64,000 nucleotides of DNA from Erythroxylum novogranatense. Its lineage: Eukaryota; Streptophyta; Magnoliopsida; Malpighiales; Erythroxylaceae. Each line of letters begins with the position of its first letter. The stretch's first letter is position 1. Position numbers and translations under genes: made by a program. This document shows, piece after piece, positions 48,190-60,800 of the stretch. The stretch is from positions 57,109,783 to 57,173,782 of the forward strand of contig CM057228.1 in assembly GCA_029891385.1 (NCBI GenBank). The letters run 5' to 3'. The notes beneath the pieces are model-generated. The model worked only from the letters and a program-made list of their open reading frames with translations, was not told where the DNA came from and searched no databases.

Positions 48190-48770
48190 AATACTACTCG
48201 GTCAGGTCGCCAAGACAAGATCCTTGGGACCGCTCGGCCTCGACTATCGATCGACCAGGTTGCCAAGACAAGATCCTTGGGACCCTCGATCGACCTCGAC
48301 TGCTACTCGGCCAGGTCGCCAAGACAAGATCTTTGGGACCGCTCGACCTCGACTATCGATCGACCAGGTCACCAAGACAAGATCCTTGGGACCCTCGATC
48401 GACCTCGACTGCTACTCGGCCAGGTCGCCAAGACAAGATCCTTGGGACCACTCGGCCTCGACTATCGACCGACCAGGTTGCTAAGACAAGATCCATGGGA
48501 CCCTCGATCAACCTCGACTATTGCTCGACCAGGTCGCCAAGACAGGATCCTTGGGACCACTGCTCGGCCTCGACCGATGCTCGGCCTCTACATAGCTCGG
48601 CAAGGTCTCCAAGACAAGATCCTTGGGACCTTCGCTCGATTGACACAATCGACCGGGTCACCAAGACAAGATCCTTGGGACCATAGTTCGACCTCGACTA
48701 TAGATCGACCAGGTTGCCAAGACAAGATCTTTGGAACCATCGGTCGACCTTGACTAATGTTTGGCCTAGT
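48190..48770. repeat. GC-rich minisatellite in the gypsy 3' region
   Basis: Ten copies of a unit with the core CCAAGACAAGATCCTTGGGA, at about 48210, 48263, 48320, 48372, 48429, 48481, 48538, 48608, 48661 and 48717. Spacing alternates near 52 and 57 bp, so the true period may be a dimer of about 109 bp. Units vary in the CTCGACC and TCGATCG parts. The core can form a 5-bp stem (CCAAG with CTTGG). The minisatellite gives long false reading frames. Tandem repeats between pol and the 3' LTR are known in Tat elements and can seed satellite DNA. Confidence 0.9.
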
Positions 48771-48940
48771 TCACCCGATCGACGCACATCGAGCGCACTC
48801 ATTTTGTGACCTGTTATTCGAGAGAATCGTTTAACCTTTAACACAAAAGAGAATGAAAAATGAACTTCTATTTCTTTGAGTTAGAACTCTGGTCACAAGC
48901 CCGACCAGCTGAGCCTTACAAGGGGAAGCGTTCGTTTTAA

Positions 48941-51163
48941 TCATTCTGGAGGAGAGGAAGGGCCAGCAGCTGGAGCAACTAGGTCGGTAGAGGAAGGGCC
49001 AGCAGCAGGATAGGAAGAGGAAGGCAACGGAGAGACTTCCTCTTCCTCCTCAGAGCTAAGATCCAGCTCCTCATCCGGAATGAAGGTCCGGTCTCCCTCG
49101 GCCCTCTCCCTCATATCCTCCAAAGAAAGGCCGAGAGCTACGGGAAGAAGCGGCTCGGCATAATCCTCAAATGAAGGACACTCTGACCCATTAGGAACGT
49201 GAACCTCATGGCACCTCTTTAGGACCGAAAGGGTTAAATCGCAGGCGAGCTCTAAGCACTCCCCATGTAGGAACCGCCTTTTCCACCGCTTTATCGCCTC
49301 GACCCTCTGCCTCTTGATAGAGCACCGCAACTCTCTCAATACATCCTCGGTCCTATGTCTACCCTCCACTGTTGCATGATAGTCCTGGAGGAACTTCTTA
49401 CTACGCTCCTGCTCTGTCTCCACCGCTTGCTTCAGCTCATCCTTCGCCACAATCAATCGGCTCCTCTCCTCCTCCCCAGTGGCAAGTTGAGCTTGTAGAA
49501 TGCTCCTCGCCTCCTCCCAAGACTTCTTCTCCTCCTCCAAGGAAGAGAGTTGAGCCTGGAAGACGTCTCTCCCCTCCTTAGCCTCCAAAAGCTTGCCCCT
49601 CAAAGTTTTCACCTGCTCGAGGAGATCGTGGACTTCCTGATCTTGCGATCGATTGATCGCGTCGAGCTGCTCAATACGTTGATGCATCACGAAGGACATC
49701 ACCAGACTTCTCACATAGCTACGGATAAGACGGGACCCCAGATCCAGATTACTCATCGAGTCCATGAGCTCCTCGTCTACGGGGGGAGTGATCCTCTCGG
49801 CAATGTGGAGGGACACATTGAGGTCCCTGACCGATGCAGTTTTGGCCAAGCTAATCGCAGGCTCCTACTTGTCGGTGCTCTTCGCTGCTCCTTTCCCCTT
49901 GCCTTCTCCCCCTTCTCTTTCCTGCCTCCACCCAAAGGGCCGGACGGTAGGTCAGCAAGCCGAACAATCCTCTTCCTCTTCAGAGGTGGCTCCACCTCCT
50001 CTTCTGAACCCGCTCGGCCCGCACTCGCTGGCACGATCGGCAATGACGCCGACACGACAGGACGGTCTTCAGCAGGCGGAGGTGCCAACAACGTTGTAGA
50101 ATGGCCTGGCTCCACTGGCGGGGCGGCGCCTTCACCGATCTCTGCCTCCTTCCTCTTTTTCTTCCCCTTCGCCTGTTTTTTGGATTTAGGGGGAAGGGAT
50201 GACCCAGCAAAATCTTCTATCCTCACCATAGCTGCACAACAATAAAACAGGTCAGAAAGCAAAACCAACACTAAAAAATACAGCAAATAATTCAACCACG
50301 AGGGGTCAACCAGACAGGGCAGTTTTCTCTCCTAGCCCGCTAATTTATGGCGGGGGGTTGAGTAGGAAGGAATTGGCCGAGGCTCCCCTGCGATATCTCA
50401 TAATGAGCCGAGCGAAGTCGTATCGGCCGAGCTCCTTTATGCGACCGACCACCTCTCATTTCTCTCTACTAAGAGATATGCTTGACGTGTTGTTCCACCG
50501 CTCGGCTAAAGGATACCTCTATGACTGGTACTCGAAGGAGGATCCTGGGGATTTCACAAAGAAGTACTTCGTCCGCCAATCAGAGATTTTCGAAGTTGTC
50601 CCAGCCTGGCGATACCGGGCATCTCGGTACTACAGAGAAGGGATCCCGGCCCCAGAGCTCGGACTCTGGTTCATCCTCAAAAAATGGCTTAGGATCCCAA
50701 CCGAGGGCAAATGGCCGAATTGATGGCACAACAACGCCAGTCCGTTAATGAACCTCCAACCATTCGGAGGAATCTGGCTCGGCAGCAACTGGAAATCGAT
50801 GCACACTTCGTGAATAATCGGGACATACGGGAGCCTCATACCACCTACCGAAAAGAAACTTTCAGAAACAGCAATATACCCACTCAGATTGCTGAAGATT
50901 CGCTCGCTCCCCAAGGCCAGCCTAGGCTGCCAGGACATGGGGATATTATTCCTAATGATCGACCGTTTTAACTCCGTCGCGGTCATCGTCGATTTATCTC
51001 TCGGGGGCTCTTCCACAACCAGCCCATCCTTCCTTTCTCTCGTCGAGATTTCTTCGACGCCTCTCACCCCCGACGTCGTTGCTACTTCTGCCACTACTTC
51101 GGGCGCCCCCTCGGCGATTTCATCCCTTGGGCAAACCCCACTTCTAGAACCGGAGGACGACAT
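48941..51163 (-). pseudogene. Antisense 3' ORF (aORF) of the Tat-type gypsy element
   Basis: Starts at ATG 51163 (MSSSGSRSGVCPRDEIAEG). Residues 70-170 (IPMSWQPRLALG, MRLPYVPIIHEV, PNGWRFINGLALLC, GHLPSVGILSHFL) resemble the 'putative gypsy type transposon' family (PF04195, from memory). The frame breaks near 50630 and continues in another (WRTKYFFVKSPGS near 50580-50530) with two stops. A 3' splice-like TTGTTGTGCAG on the minus strand precedes AMVRIEDFAGSSLPPKSKKQ at about 50234, so an intron is likely at about 50340-50236. After a proline-rich nuclear-signal-like part (PLKRKRIVRL) the frame shifts near 49850 to 49849-48941, a long coiled coil (EVHDLLEQVKTLRGKLLEAK onward) with an acidic end. 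Antisense ORFs here are typical of Tat elements; their role is unsettled. Confidence 0.78.
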
Positions 51164-51357
51164 GTTTACATAGAAGAAATTTAGAAGAGGAAACGAGGGA
51201 AAAGGACGTACCTATTTGGTGATTGGAGGTTGGAAAATGGGACGACGGTTGAAAGAAATTTTCAGAAACTGTAAGCAAGAAAGAACAAACGAAAGCAGAA
51301 TGAAAGCAAGATAACGAAACAAACGTGAAGAAAACCCATAGTTTGTTGATCCTGAAT

Positions 51358-51365
51358 ACTTATAG
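51358..51365 (-). promoter_or_regulatory. Candidate TATA for the antisense ORF
   Basis: CTATAAGT on the minus strand lies about 195 bp upstream of the antisense ATG at 51163, in a region (51170-51824) that otherwise has no gene. This is a sequence resemblance only; it would let the antisense gene be transcribed independently of the LTR. Confidence 0.3.
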
Positions 51366-51799
51366 AAGACCAGTCGAACGAGCATTCCAACCAACGCCTG
51401 ACGCGTGGTGAAAATCCGAGCCGAGCTCAGACACGTGGCTAGATTTGAGCGGAGATAAATTAGGGTTTTTAAAAATCCGGAGCGGCGCAACAGTTGAAAG
51501 GACGAACGTGACAGCTGCACAATGGTTACAAATTCTGAATTTGTCAGAGGGCACGTGTCGCCAATAATAATTACCCTGAGTTCCTTCACGCGCTCCATAT
51601 CAATGTCCACCCGATCTACTTTGACGCAAGCTATCATGCAGTAAGCACCTAGGCCGACTGATCGGGGCAATCGATCGACCGATCCCAATACGAGCAATCA
51701 CGCACTATGCATCAATGCCCGACCGATCGAGCCTATTGTGAGCTGTCCTACGGACGAGCTACAAGACCTTTGCATACTTCTTCGACCCTTCTCTTCGCT

Positions 51800-51824
51800 C
51801 AGACTCGAGGAGTAGGGGGCTTTA
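51800..51824 (+). promoter_or_regulatory. Polypurine tract of the gypsy element
   Basis: CTCGAGGAGTAGGGGGCTTTA immediately precedes the 3' LTR start at 51825; AGGAGTAGGGGGC is the likely plus-strand primer. Confidence 0.75.
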
Positions 51825-52253
51825 TGGTCGGGTCAGTCGTGCTGGACTCGAATTTAGTCATAACGACCCGTGGGCCGACCGATCCCTCTTTCAAGGATCA
51901 GTCTCATACCTATTGGCTATGCCAGGCCCAGGCCCAATCCACGCATCCATAGCCCGTTCGTAGGTAGAAGTCTCTCATGCATACGTAAAGACTTAAACCT
52001 AGCATCTGCTCCATATATAAGGTACGACTCTGCCATAATAGAGGTACGTAATCACAACCTTAGTTCTCTCTGCTCACGGCGATCCCACCTACACAAAATA
52101 CTGACTTGAGCGTCGGAGGGGCTTATCGGGAAACAACCCCCGACGTGCCTTCCTTGTTTTGTAGGAACCTTCAAGCCGGAATTCTCATGAGAAGCAGTCA
52201 ATTCCATAGATCCGAACGACAACGTGCAGCCTCGTCAGAATCAGGCTGAACCA
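51825..52253 (+). repeat. 3' LTR of the gypsy element
   Basis: 429 bp, the same length as the 5' LTR, TATA-like TATATAA at 52014-52020. The ATG that opens gag in the 5' LTR is ATA here. It is followed by TACTC, the target duplication. Confidence 0.93.
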
Positions 52254-52256
52254 TAC

Positions 52257-52319
52257 TCTATCATTAAGTATATATACTAAGAGTGAATGGGATGGACGAC
52301 CATGCAATCCATCCCATTC
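52257..52319 (+). mobile_element. Candidate 5' end of a second Helitron (Helitron B) with subterminal hairpin
   Basis: TCTATCATTAAGTATATATA begins right after the gypsy element and resembles plant Helitron 5' ends, which start with TC and are AT-rich. It is followed by an 11-bp perfect inverted repeat: GAATGGGATGG (52285-52295) and CCATCCCATTC (52309-52319). The downstream 1.4 kb shares several blocks with Helitron A cargo (17150-17900 and 22340-22450). The base before the TC is C rather than the expected A, and the gypsy target duplication overlaps it, so the exact end is uncertain. Confidence 0.4.
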
Positions 52320-53850
52320 GTTCATTTAATCTGACGGCCTATATTGATCGGATCGCCCATCCATTTAATCCAATGATTTACATTTTCGCTTTTCATGTAA
52401 TCGGCGGCCTATATTGATCGGATCTCCTTCTTCATCCATTTATTTAATCCAGATCGCTTATTAAATGTTGTTTCTTCGCGATATACACGCAATCTTCGAC
52501 ACAATCTTCAATCTTCGACGCAATCTTCGTTGTAATATTTTGTCAGCGATCGCGCAGACGATCGCCCAACGCGTGCCCTGTCATCCGCTTATATGTGTTC
52601 ATATCTCTTCATTCATGTTGTGTCCTTTCTCTCTCTTTGTTTTTCCTCTCACGCCTATGCGTTCCTCGCTTTCTCCATTTGTTGTTGTCGAAAGAGTATC
52701 GATGGTTTCCTCCGCTCGTGTTGTCGTAGTTGTTGTTGTCGAAAGAGTATCGGTGGTTTCTCTGTTCTCGTTGTCCTATTGTTGTTCTTTGTTGATTGGT
52801 GAACAACGATACTCTTTCGCAGAACAATAGTGCGATGACCACGACGAATCGTATCCTGTAGATAAGAGAAGATGAGAGCTGCGTAAAGAAGATTTACAAG
52901 TTACGATTTCCAGTTGGTCTTAGGTTTCGCGTGTTACTTGTAAATCTTCTTAACGCTTTTCTTATCCTCTCTTATCTCGTGTTTGCTATCGTGGTTGTCA
53001 TAGTTGTTGTTTTTGGCCGTTCTTGTGGATTGTTGTTCTTTGTCGAAAGAGTTGCTTCATGTTGCTTTTGTCCTTTGTTACTTGTAAATCTTCTTTTAGG
53101 ATTTTTTTTGTTTGTACAGTAGTTTCCGTATTTGGCTATTTTTGTTGTAGTGCAGACTTGGATATGAGGATATTTATCAGATATTGTAGCTTCATAAATT
53201 GCAAAGCTGCTACTTCACCGCCAGAAGCGTAGTCTGTACATAAGCTTTTTTGTTTGTCTGATAGTTTCAGATTTGGCTATTTTTCTTTGTAGTGCGAATT
53301 GGATATGAGGATATTTATCAGATATTGTAGCTTCATAAATTGCAAAGCTGCTACTTCACCAGCAGAAGGCGTAGTGCAGAAGCATAAGGTTGTTTAAGGT
53401 TTTTCACCAACTGCACGTCGGAGGTTTTGGTGTGTACAGATGTTTTTCGAGGGCTACAACAGACTTGGATATGAGGAGATTTTTCATGTTGCCATCTGTA
53501 ACACAGATGGCTCGAATAAAGAATGCGTAGTCGAGACTTCTGAAAAAGAGTGCCCCCAAACGCAGTATATGTAGTCGGACTTGGCTATGAGGAGATTTAT
53601 CATAAATTGCAAAGTCATTATTTCACCACCATCATCCTCTTTCCTTGTACATATATTTTCTCATGTCGAAACGAACTCCTCTGTGAAAATGAAGTTTTAC
53701 GATTATCACCAGAATCATCCGCTTAATCGAAAATGGATGCGCTCAACAAAGAAGTCAGAAGTGCGACTTGAAATGAGCAGATTCATCGTCAGTCTTTGTC
53801 CATATAACTACGAAGGCTGCAGCTTTGAAAAGTTTTATTACGTATATATA
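52320..53850. repeat. Helitron-family repeat region
   Basis: No gene is supported. Blocks seen: a CCTATATTGATCGGATC segment twice (52339 and 52409), the GCGATATACACGCAATC motif at 52479-52545 with CAATCTTCG repeats, TCGAAAGAGTATCGATGG repeated at 52688 and 52739, and a 145-bp unit (TTGGATATGAGGATATTTAT, then ATTGCAAAGCTGCTACTTCA) twice at 53155-53220 and 53290-53360, with further variants at 53465 and 53580. The last matches 22340-22450. Confidence 0.6.
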
Positions 53851-53858
53851 TTAAGAGC

Positions 53859-53892
53859 GAATGGGATGGACGAGCATGCAATCTATCCCATT
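53859..53892. repeat. Second copy of the AATGGGATGG hairpin
   Basis: GAATGGGATGG, then GCATGCAATC and TATCCCATT repeat the subterminal hairpin of 52285-52319, preceded by TATATATATTAAGAG. One stem pair is changed. It may mark the 5' end of another family member or an internal duplication. Confidence 0.55.
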
Positions 53893-54851
53893 AAGTTTTA
53901 TGTCTTAGTTTCGTTCTTTGCAACTTTTTCTCGCTTTATGTCTTACTTGATGTGCTTTTCACTTTTCAATATCTCACTTTGATCGTTTCACTGTATCGTC
54001 CTCGCTTCTGAATTCGGAGGTTATTTTCTTTGCTTTCCATCGCCCCGCTTTTCTCACCTCTAATGAGATGAAGTGTAAAATATAACGGAGTTGAAAAAAG
54101 TAGCGAAGTTTTAATATAACCGGAGTTGAAAAAGTAGACGAAGTTTAAAATATAACCGAGTTGAAAAAGTTGACGGTTAACAATCCAGACGGAGAATACA
54201 AAAGTGAGGCGAAGACATAAAGATGCATTTAAAAGCATTTATACGAAGAAAAGCAGACGAAGCTAATAAAAGGCATTTAATCTGAAAGCGGGTATCGGGT
54301 TTTAACTTTTCAAGATCTTACTTTCATCGCTTCACTCTATGGTCTCGCTTCTTAATTGAGAGGTGATTTGCTTCTTCTATCGTTTGGCTTCTTAATTGGA
54401 GGTGATTTGCTTTGCTTTGCTTTCAATAAATCGCTTTTCTCACCTCTAATGTACGAAGAAGGGAAAAGCAGTGAAGTTAAAATCATTGCAGCTTGAAAAA
54501 GTCGAAGTTCTAAATATAGACGGACTTGAAAAAGTAGACGAACTTAAAATCGATGGACTTGAAAAAGTTGACGGTTAAAAATATAAAGGGGTTGAAAAAG
54601 TATACCAAGTTAACAATACACACGGAGAATACAAAAGTCGACGAAGACATAAAGACATACTGGCGGTACGATACGTAACAATAATGGACCTAAAAGTTCA
54701 AAGCTTTGCAATTTATATTTTCTCAAGATAATATCGATACACAAGTGAAAAATCTCATATAGAAAGTAAGTAACTAATTTTACCTTGTCCTCTGTAAGTA
54801 CTTTAAAGACATGTTTTGGACCCCATAATCTACTACGTGTATTGGGATGGG
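53893..54851. repeat. Diverged partial copies of the array unit
   Basis: 54090-54250 and 54490-54660 contain degenerate versions of the first part of the array unit (AAAGTAGACGAAG, then TTGACGGTTAACAAT and GACGAAGACATAAAGA). They are about as similar to each other as to the array, so they look like older edge units. No gene is seen. Confidence 0.6.
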
Positions 54852-57800
54852 AGTTGAGAAAGTAGACGAAGTTCAAAATCGATGGATTGAAAAAGTAGAG
54901 CGAAGTCTTAAATATAGCGGAGTTTAAAAAGTTGATGAAGCTTAAAATATAAACGGAGTTCAAAAAGTAGACGAAGTTAACAATACAGACGGAGTATACA
55001 AAAGTGAGACGAAGACATAAAGACAGACGAAAAGCAGACGCTGCGAACAAAAACAGACGATGTAATCTGTTTTCATTAACTCATGCATTTGTACATCTAG
55101 ATATACAACTCTCATGAAGACTGAAAAATGAGATTCGGCCTCTAACTATGCCCAAAACACTTGACTAACGTCTCCACTTATACTGGACAGAAAATCACCT
55201 GAAGGAAAATCAGCTGAAACGAAAATCACCGAAAGAAAATCAGTGAAGCGTAAAATCAGTGAAAAAAATTCAGTCAAGGAAAATCATTTGGAACAAAATC
55301 AGTGAACCGAAAATCATTTGAACCGAAAATCATTGAAACAAAATCAGCTGAACCGAAAATCACTGAAACAAAATCGGTGAAGCGAAAACCAGTGAAGCAA
55401 AAAAATCAGTGAAGGAAAATCACCAAACAAAAAACAGTGAAGTTAAAATCAGTGAAGCAAAAATCAGTCAAGCAAAAATCAGTGAAGGAAAATCGGTGAA
55501 GCGAAAACCATTGAAGCGAAAATCAGCTGAAATAAAATCAGTGAAAGAAAGCAAATTGCAGCATAGATCGGTGTTTTCGGGATAACTTGAGCTATAGAGC
55601 TCCAAATGACCCGATTCTTGAAGCATTGGATTCCTAACATATTTCTTTATCTTCTAAACCTCTCAAGTCATCCACTCCACTCTCAACATGCTATAATCTC
55701 ACTTAAACTTACATCATCCATCTACCCACATGAATTCCAAAATAATGCTAACTTAACTTACTTAATCAATCTAATCATGCTTAATTTTAAAAAATATTTT
55801 GGGCCGACACTTTTCTTGAATTCTTTATTCTTTTCGCCTTCTTTATTTAAAGACGTCCTTCGCATGGCTGAACATACGCGTCTTTTATGTCTAAATTTCG
55901 CATAATGCTACTACGAGATGGGTGGACAAGCAGCTGAACACGAAGGTTATAAATAAGAGTCGAAGTCAACATATTATTTATGCTTCGCATTCTCCGCCTT
56001 TTTTGTTCGCTTGTTTTCATTCAAATCATATATGTCAAGTCGCTTTTACTTAACATGCGATTCAATAGGTTCCGCTCAGATAGATTTTTTCTCGCGTAGA
56101 TTGAGAAGTAGACGAAGTTCAAAATCGATGGATTGAAAAAGTAGACTAAGTCTTAAATATAGACGGAGTTTAAAAGTTGACGAAGTTTAAAATATAAACG
56201 CAGATTCAAAAAGTGTAGCGGTTAACAATCTGATTTTGAGTATACAAAAGTGAGACGAAGACATAAAGATGCATTTAAAAGCGAGACGTGCGAACAAAAA
56301 CAGACGATGTAATCTGTTTTCATTAACTCATGCATTTGTACATCTAGATATACAACTCTCATGAAGATGAAAAATGAGATTCGCCTCTAACTATGCCCAA
56401 AACACTTGACTAACGCTCCACTTATATCGATGTAAAATCACCAAGGAAAATCATTTGAAACGAAAATCACCGAAAGAAAATCAGTGAAGCGAAAATCACT
56501 GAAAAAATTCAGTCAAGGAAAATCAGCTAAAACAAAAATCACCGAACCAAAATCAGTCGAACCGAAAATCAGTGAAACAAAATCAGTGAACCAAAATCAG
56601 TGAAACAAAAATCAGTCAAGCGAAAACATTGAAGCAAAAATCACCAAGGAAAATCAACAAACAAAAAATGTGGAGTTAAAATCAGTGAAGCAAAAATCAG
56701 TCAAGCAAAATCAGTCAAGGAAAATCACCAAGCGAAAACCACTGAAGCGAAAATCAGCTGAAATAAAATCAATTGAAAGAAAACAAATTGTGCATAGATC
56801 GGTGTTTTCAGGATAACTTGAGCTATAGAGCTCCAAATGACCCGATTCTCAAGCATTGATTCCTAACATATTTCTTTATCTTCTAAACCTCTCAAGTCAT
56901 CCACTCCACTCTCAACATGCTATAATCTCACTTAAACTTACATCATCCATCTACCCACATGAATTCCAAAATAATGCTAACTTAACTTACTTAATCAATC
57001 TAATCATGCTTAATTTTAAAAAAATATTTTGGGCCCGACACTTTTCTTGAATTCTTTATTCTTTTCGCCTTCTTTATTTCAGACGTCACCGCATGGCTGA
57101 ACATACGCGCCTTTTATGTCTAAATTTCTCGCATAATGCTACTACAGATGGGTGGACAAGCGGTTGAACACGAAGGTTATAAATAAGAGTCGAAGTCAAC
57201 ATATTATTTATGCTTTCGCATTCTCCGCCTTTTTTGTTCGCTTGTTTTTCATTCAAATCATATATGTCAAGTCGCTTTTACTTAACATGCGATTCAATAG
57301 GTTCCGCTCAGATAGATTTTTTTCTCGCAGAGATCGAGAAGTAGACGAAGTTCAAAATCGATGGATTGAAAAAGTAGACGAAGTCTTAAATATAGACGAG
57401 TTTAAAAGTTGACGAAGTTTAAAATATAAACGCAGTTCAAAAAGTAGACGGTTAACAATCTGACGGAGTATACAAAAGTGAGACGAAGACATAAAGATGC
57501 ATTTAAAAGCGACGTCTGCGAACAAAAACAGACGATGTAACTGCTTTCATTAACTCATGCATTTGTACATCTAGATATACAACTCTCATGAAGACCGAAA
57601 AATGAGATTCGCCTCTAACTATGCCCAAAACACTTGACCAACGCTCCACTTATATCGATGTAAAATCACCAAGGAAAATCACCAAACGAAAATCACCGAA
57701 AGAAAATCAGTGAAGTTAAAATCACCTGAAAAAATTCAGTGAAGGAAAATCAGCTAAAACAAAAATCACCGAACCAAAATCACTGAACCAAAATCACCAA

Positions 57801-60800
57801 ACAAAAATCAGTGAATCAAAATCACCAAACAAAATCATCAAGCGTTTAAAACCTATTGAAGCAAAAATCACCAAGGAAAATCACCAAACAAAAAATGTGG
57901 AGCGAAAATCAGTGAAGCAAAAATCACCAAGCAAAATCAGTCAAGGAAAATCACCAAGCGAAAACCACTGAAGCGAAAATCACCTGAAATAAAATCAGCC
58001 GAAAGAAAACAAATTGCGCATAGATCGGTGTTTTCGGGATAACTTGAGCTATAGAGTCCAAATGACCCGATTCTGAAGCATTGATTCCTAACATATTTCT
58101 TTATCTTCTAAACCTCTCAAGTCATCCACTCCACTCTCAACATGCTATAATCTCACTTAAACTTACATCATCCATCTACCCACATGAATTCCAAAATAAT
58201 GCTAACTTAACTTACTTAATCAATCTAATCATGCTTAATTTTAAAAAATATTTTGGGCCCGACACTTTTCTTGAATTCTTTATTCTTTTCGCCTTCTTTA
58301 TTTCAGACGCCATCGCATGGCTGAACATACGCGTCTTTTATGTCTAAATTTCTCGAGATAATGCTACTACAGATGGGTGGACAAGGCTGAACACGAAGGT
58401 TATAAATAAGAGTCAAGTCAACATATTATTTATGCTTTCGATTCTCCGCCTTTTTTGTTCGCTTGTTTTCATTCAAATCATATATGTCAAGTCGCTTTTA
58501 CTTAACATGCGATTCAATAGGTTCCGCTCGATAGATTTTTTCTCGCGTAGATTGAGAAGTAGACGAAGTTCAAAATCGATGGATTGAAAAGTAGACGAAG
58601 TCTTAAATATAGACGGAGTTTAAAAGTTGACGAAGTTTAAAATATAAACGCAGTTCAAAAAGTAGACGGTTAACAATACGAGACGGAGTATACAAAAGTG
58701 AGACGAAGACATAAAGATGCATTTAAAAGCAGACGACGCGAACAAAACAGACGATGTAACTGCTTTCATTAACTCATGCATTTGTACATCTAGATATACA
58801 ACTCTCATGAAGACCGAAAATGAGATTCGCCTCTAACTATGCCCAAAACACTTGACCAACGCTCCACTTATATCGATGTAAAATCACCAAGGAAAATCAC
58901 CGAACGAAAATCACCGAAAGAAAATCACCGAAGCGAAAATCGGTGAAAAAATTCAGTCAAGGAAAATCAGCTAAAACAAAAATCACTGAACCGAAAATCA
59001 CTGAACCGAAAATCACCTGAAACAAAAATCAATTTGAACCAAAATCAATCAAACAAAATTAGTCAAGTTTAAAACCCACTGAAGCAAAAATCACCAAGGA
59101 AAATCACCAAACAAAAAACAGTGGAGTTAAAATCAGTGAAGCAAAAATCACCAAGCAAAATCACCAAGGAAAATCACCAAGCGAAAACCACTGAAGTTAA
59201 AATCAGCTGAAATAAAATCAATTGAAAGAAAACAAATTGCGTGCATAGATCGGTGTTTTCAGGATAACTTGAGCTATAGAGCTCCAAATGACCCGATTTC
59301 AAGCATTGGATTCCTAACATATTTCTTTATCTTCTAAACCTCTCAAGTCATCCACTCCACTCTCAACATGCTATAATCTCACTTAAACTTACATCATCCA
59401 TCTACCCACATGAATTCCAAAATAATGCTAACTTAACTTACTTAATCAATCTAATCATGCTTAATTTTAAAAAAATATTTTGGGCCCGACACTTTTCTTG
59501 AATTCTTTATTCTTTTCGCCTTCTTTATTTCAGACGTCAACGCATGGCTGAACATATGCGCCTTTTATGTCTAAATTTCTCGCATAATGCTACTACAGAT
59601 GGGTGGACAAGCGGTTGAACACGAAGGTTATAAATAAGAGTCAAGTCAACATATTATTTATGCTTTCGCATTCTCCGCCTTTTTTGTTCGCTTGTTTTCA
59701 TTCAAATCATATATGTCAAGTCGCTTTTACTTAACATGCGATTCAATAGGTTCCGGCTGCAGATAGATTTTTTCTCGCGTAGATCGAGAAGTAGATTTAA
59801 GTTCAAAATCGATGGATTGAAAAAGTAGACGAAGTCTTAAATATAGACGGAGTTTAAAAGTTGACGAAGTTTAAAATATAAACGCAGTTCAAAAAGTAGA
59901 CGGTTAACAATACGCACGAGTATACAAAAGTGAGACGAAGACATAAAGATGTATTTAAAAGCGATATCGCGAACAAAAAACAGACGATGTAATCTATTTT
60001 CATTAACTCATGCATTTGTACATCTAGATATACAACTCTCATGAAGATCGAAAATGAGATTCGCCTCTAACTATGCCCAAAACACTTGACTAACGCTCCA
60101 CTTATATCGATGTAAAATCACCAAGGAAAATCACCAAACGAAAATCACCGAAAGAAAATCAGTGAAGCTTAAAATCACCGAAAAAATTCAGTCAAGGAAA
60201 ATCACTAAAACAAAAATCACCGAACCAAAATCACTGAACCGAAAATCAGTGAAACAAAAATCAGTTGAACCAAAATCAGTGAAACAAAATCATCAAGCGA
60301 AACCCATTGAAGCAAAAATCACCAAGGAAAATCACCAAACAAAAAATGTGGAGCGAAAATCGGTGAAGCAAAAATCACCAAGCAAAATCAGTCAAGGAAA
60401 ATCACCAAGTTTAAAACCAGTGAAGCTTAAAATCAGCTGAAATAAAAATCAGTTGAAAGAAAACAAATCCGTGCATAGATCGTTGTTTTCAGGATAACTC
60501 GAGCTATAGAGTCCAAATGACCCGATTCTTGAAGCATTGATTCCTAACATATTTCTTTATCTTCTAAACCTCTCAAGTCATCCACTCCACTCTCAACATG
60601 CTATAATCTCACTTAAACTTACATCATCCATCTACCCACATGAATTCCAAAATAATGCTAACTTAACTTACTTAATCAATCTAATCATGCTTAATTTTAA
60701 AAAATATTTTGGGCCCGACACTTTTCTTGAATTTTTATTCTTTTCGCCTTCTTTATTTCAGACGTCATCGCATGGCTGAACATACGCGCCTTTTATGTCT

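Larger units (their letters stand above)
42112..52253 (+). mobile_element. Full-length Ty3-gypsy element, Tat lineage, inactive
   Basis: Two 429-bp LTRs (TGGTCGGGTC to TGAACCA) flank 9.3 kb of internal sequence, and a TACTC duplication (42107-42111 and 52254-52258) marks the insertion. The gag-pol order is protease, RT, RNase H, second RNase H, integrase. The extra RNase H, a tandem-repeat 3' region and an antisense 3' ORF place it in the Tat lineage (relatives of Grande, Retand and Ogre). It is GC-richer than its surroundings. By eye about two dozen of 429 LTR positions differ, nearly all transitions. Many stops plus frameshifts inactivate it. Confidence 0.93.

Noticed and set aside
48169..48753. 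194-codon ORF rich in DPWDRSTSTI
   Set aside because: It is a reading of the gypsy minisatellite; all three frames give similar repeats.
49550..50245. 231-codon plus-strand ORF in the gypsy 3' region
   Set aside because: Shadow of the antisense coiled-coil gene; no family resemblance, and the reverse strand has clear features.
60162..60440. Lys/Ser/Thr-rich ORF as a protein gene
   Set aside because: It is a translation of the 14-15-bp minisatellite and is not kept in other units.
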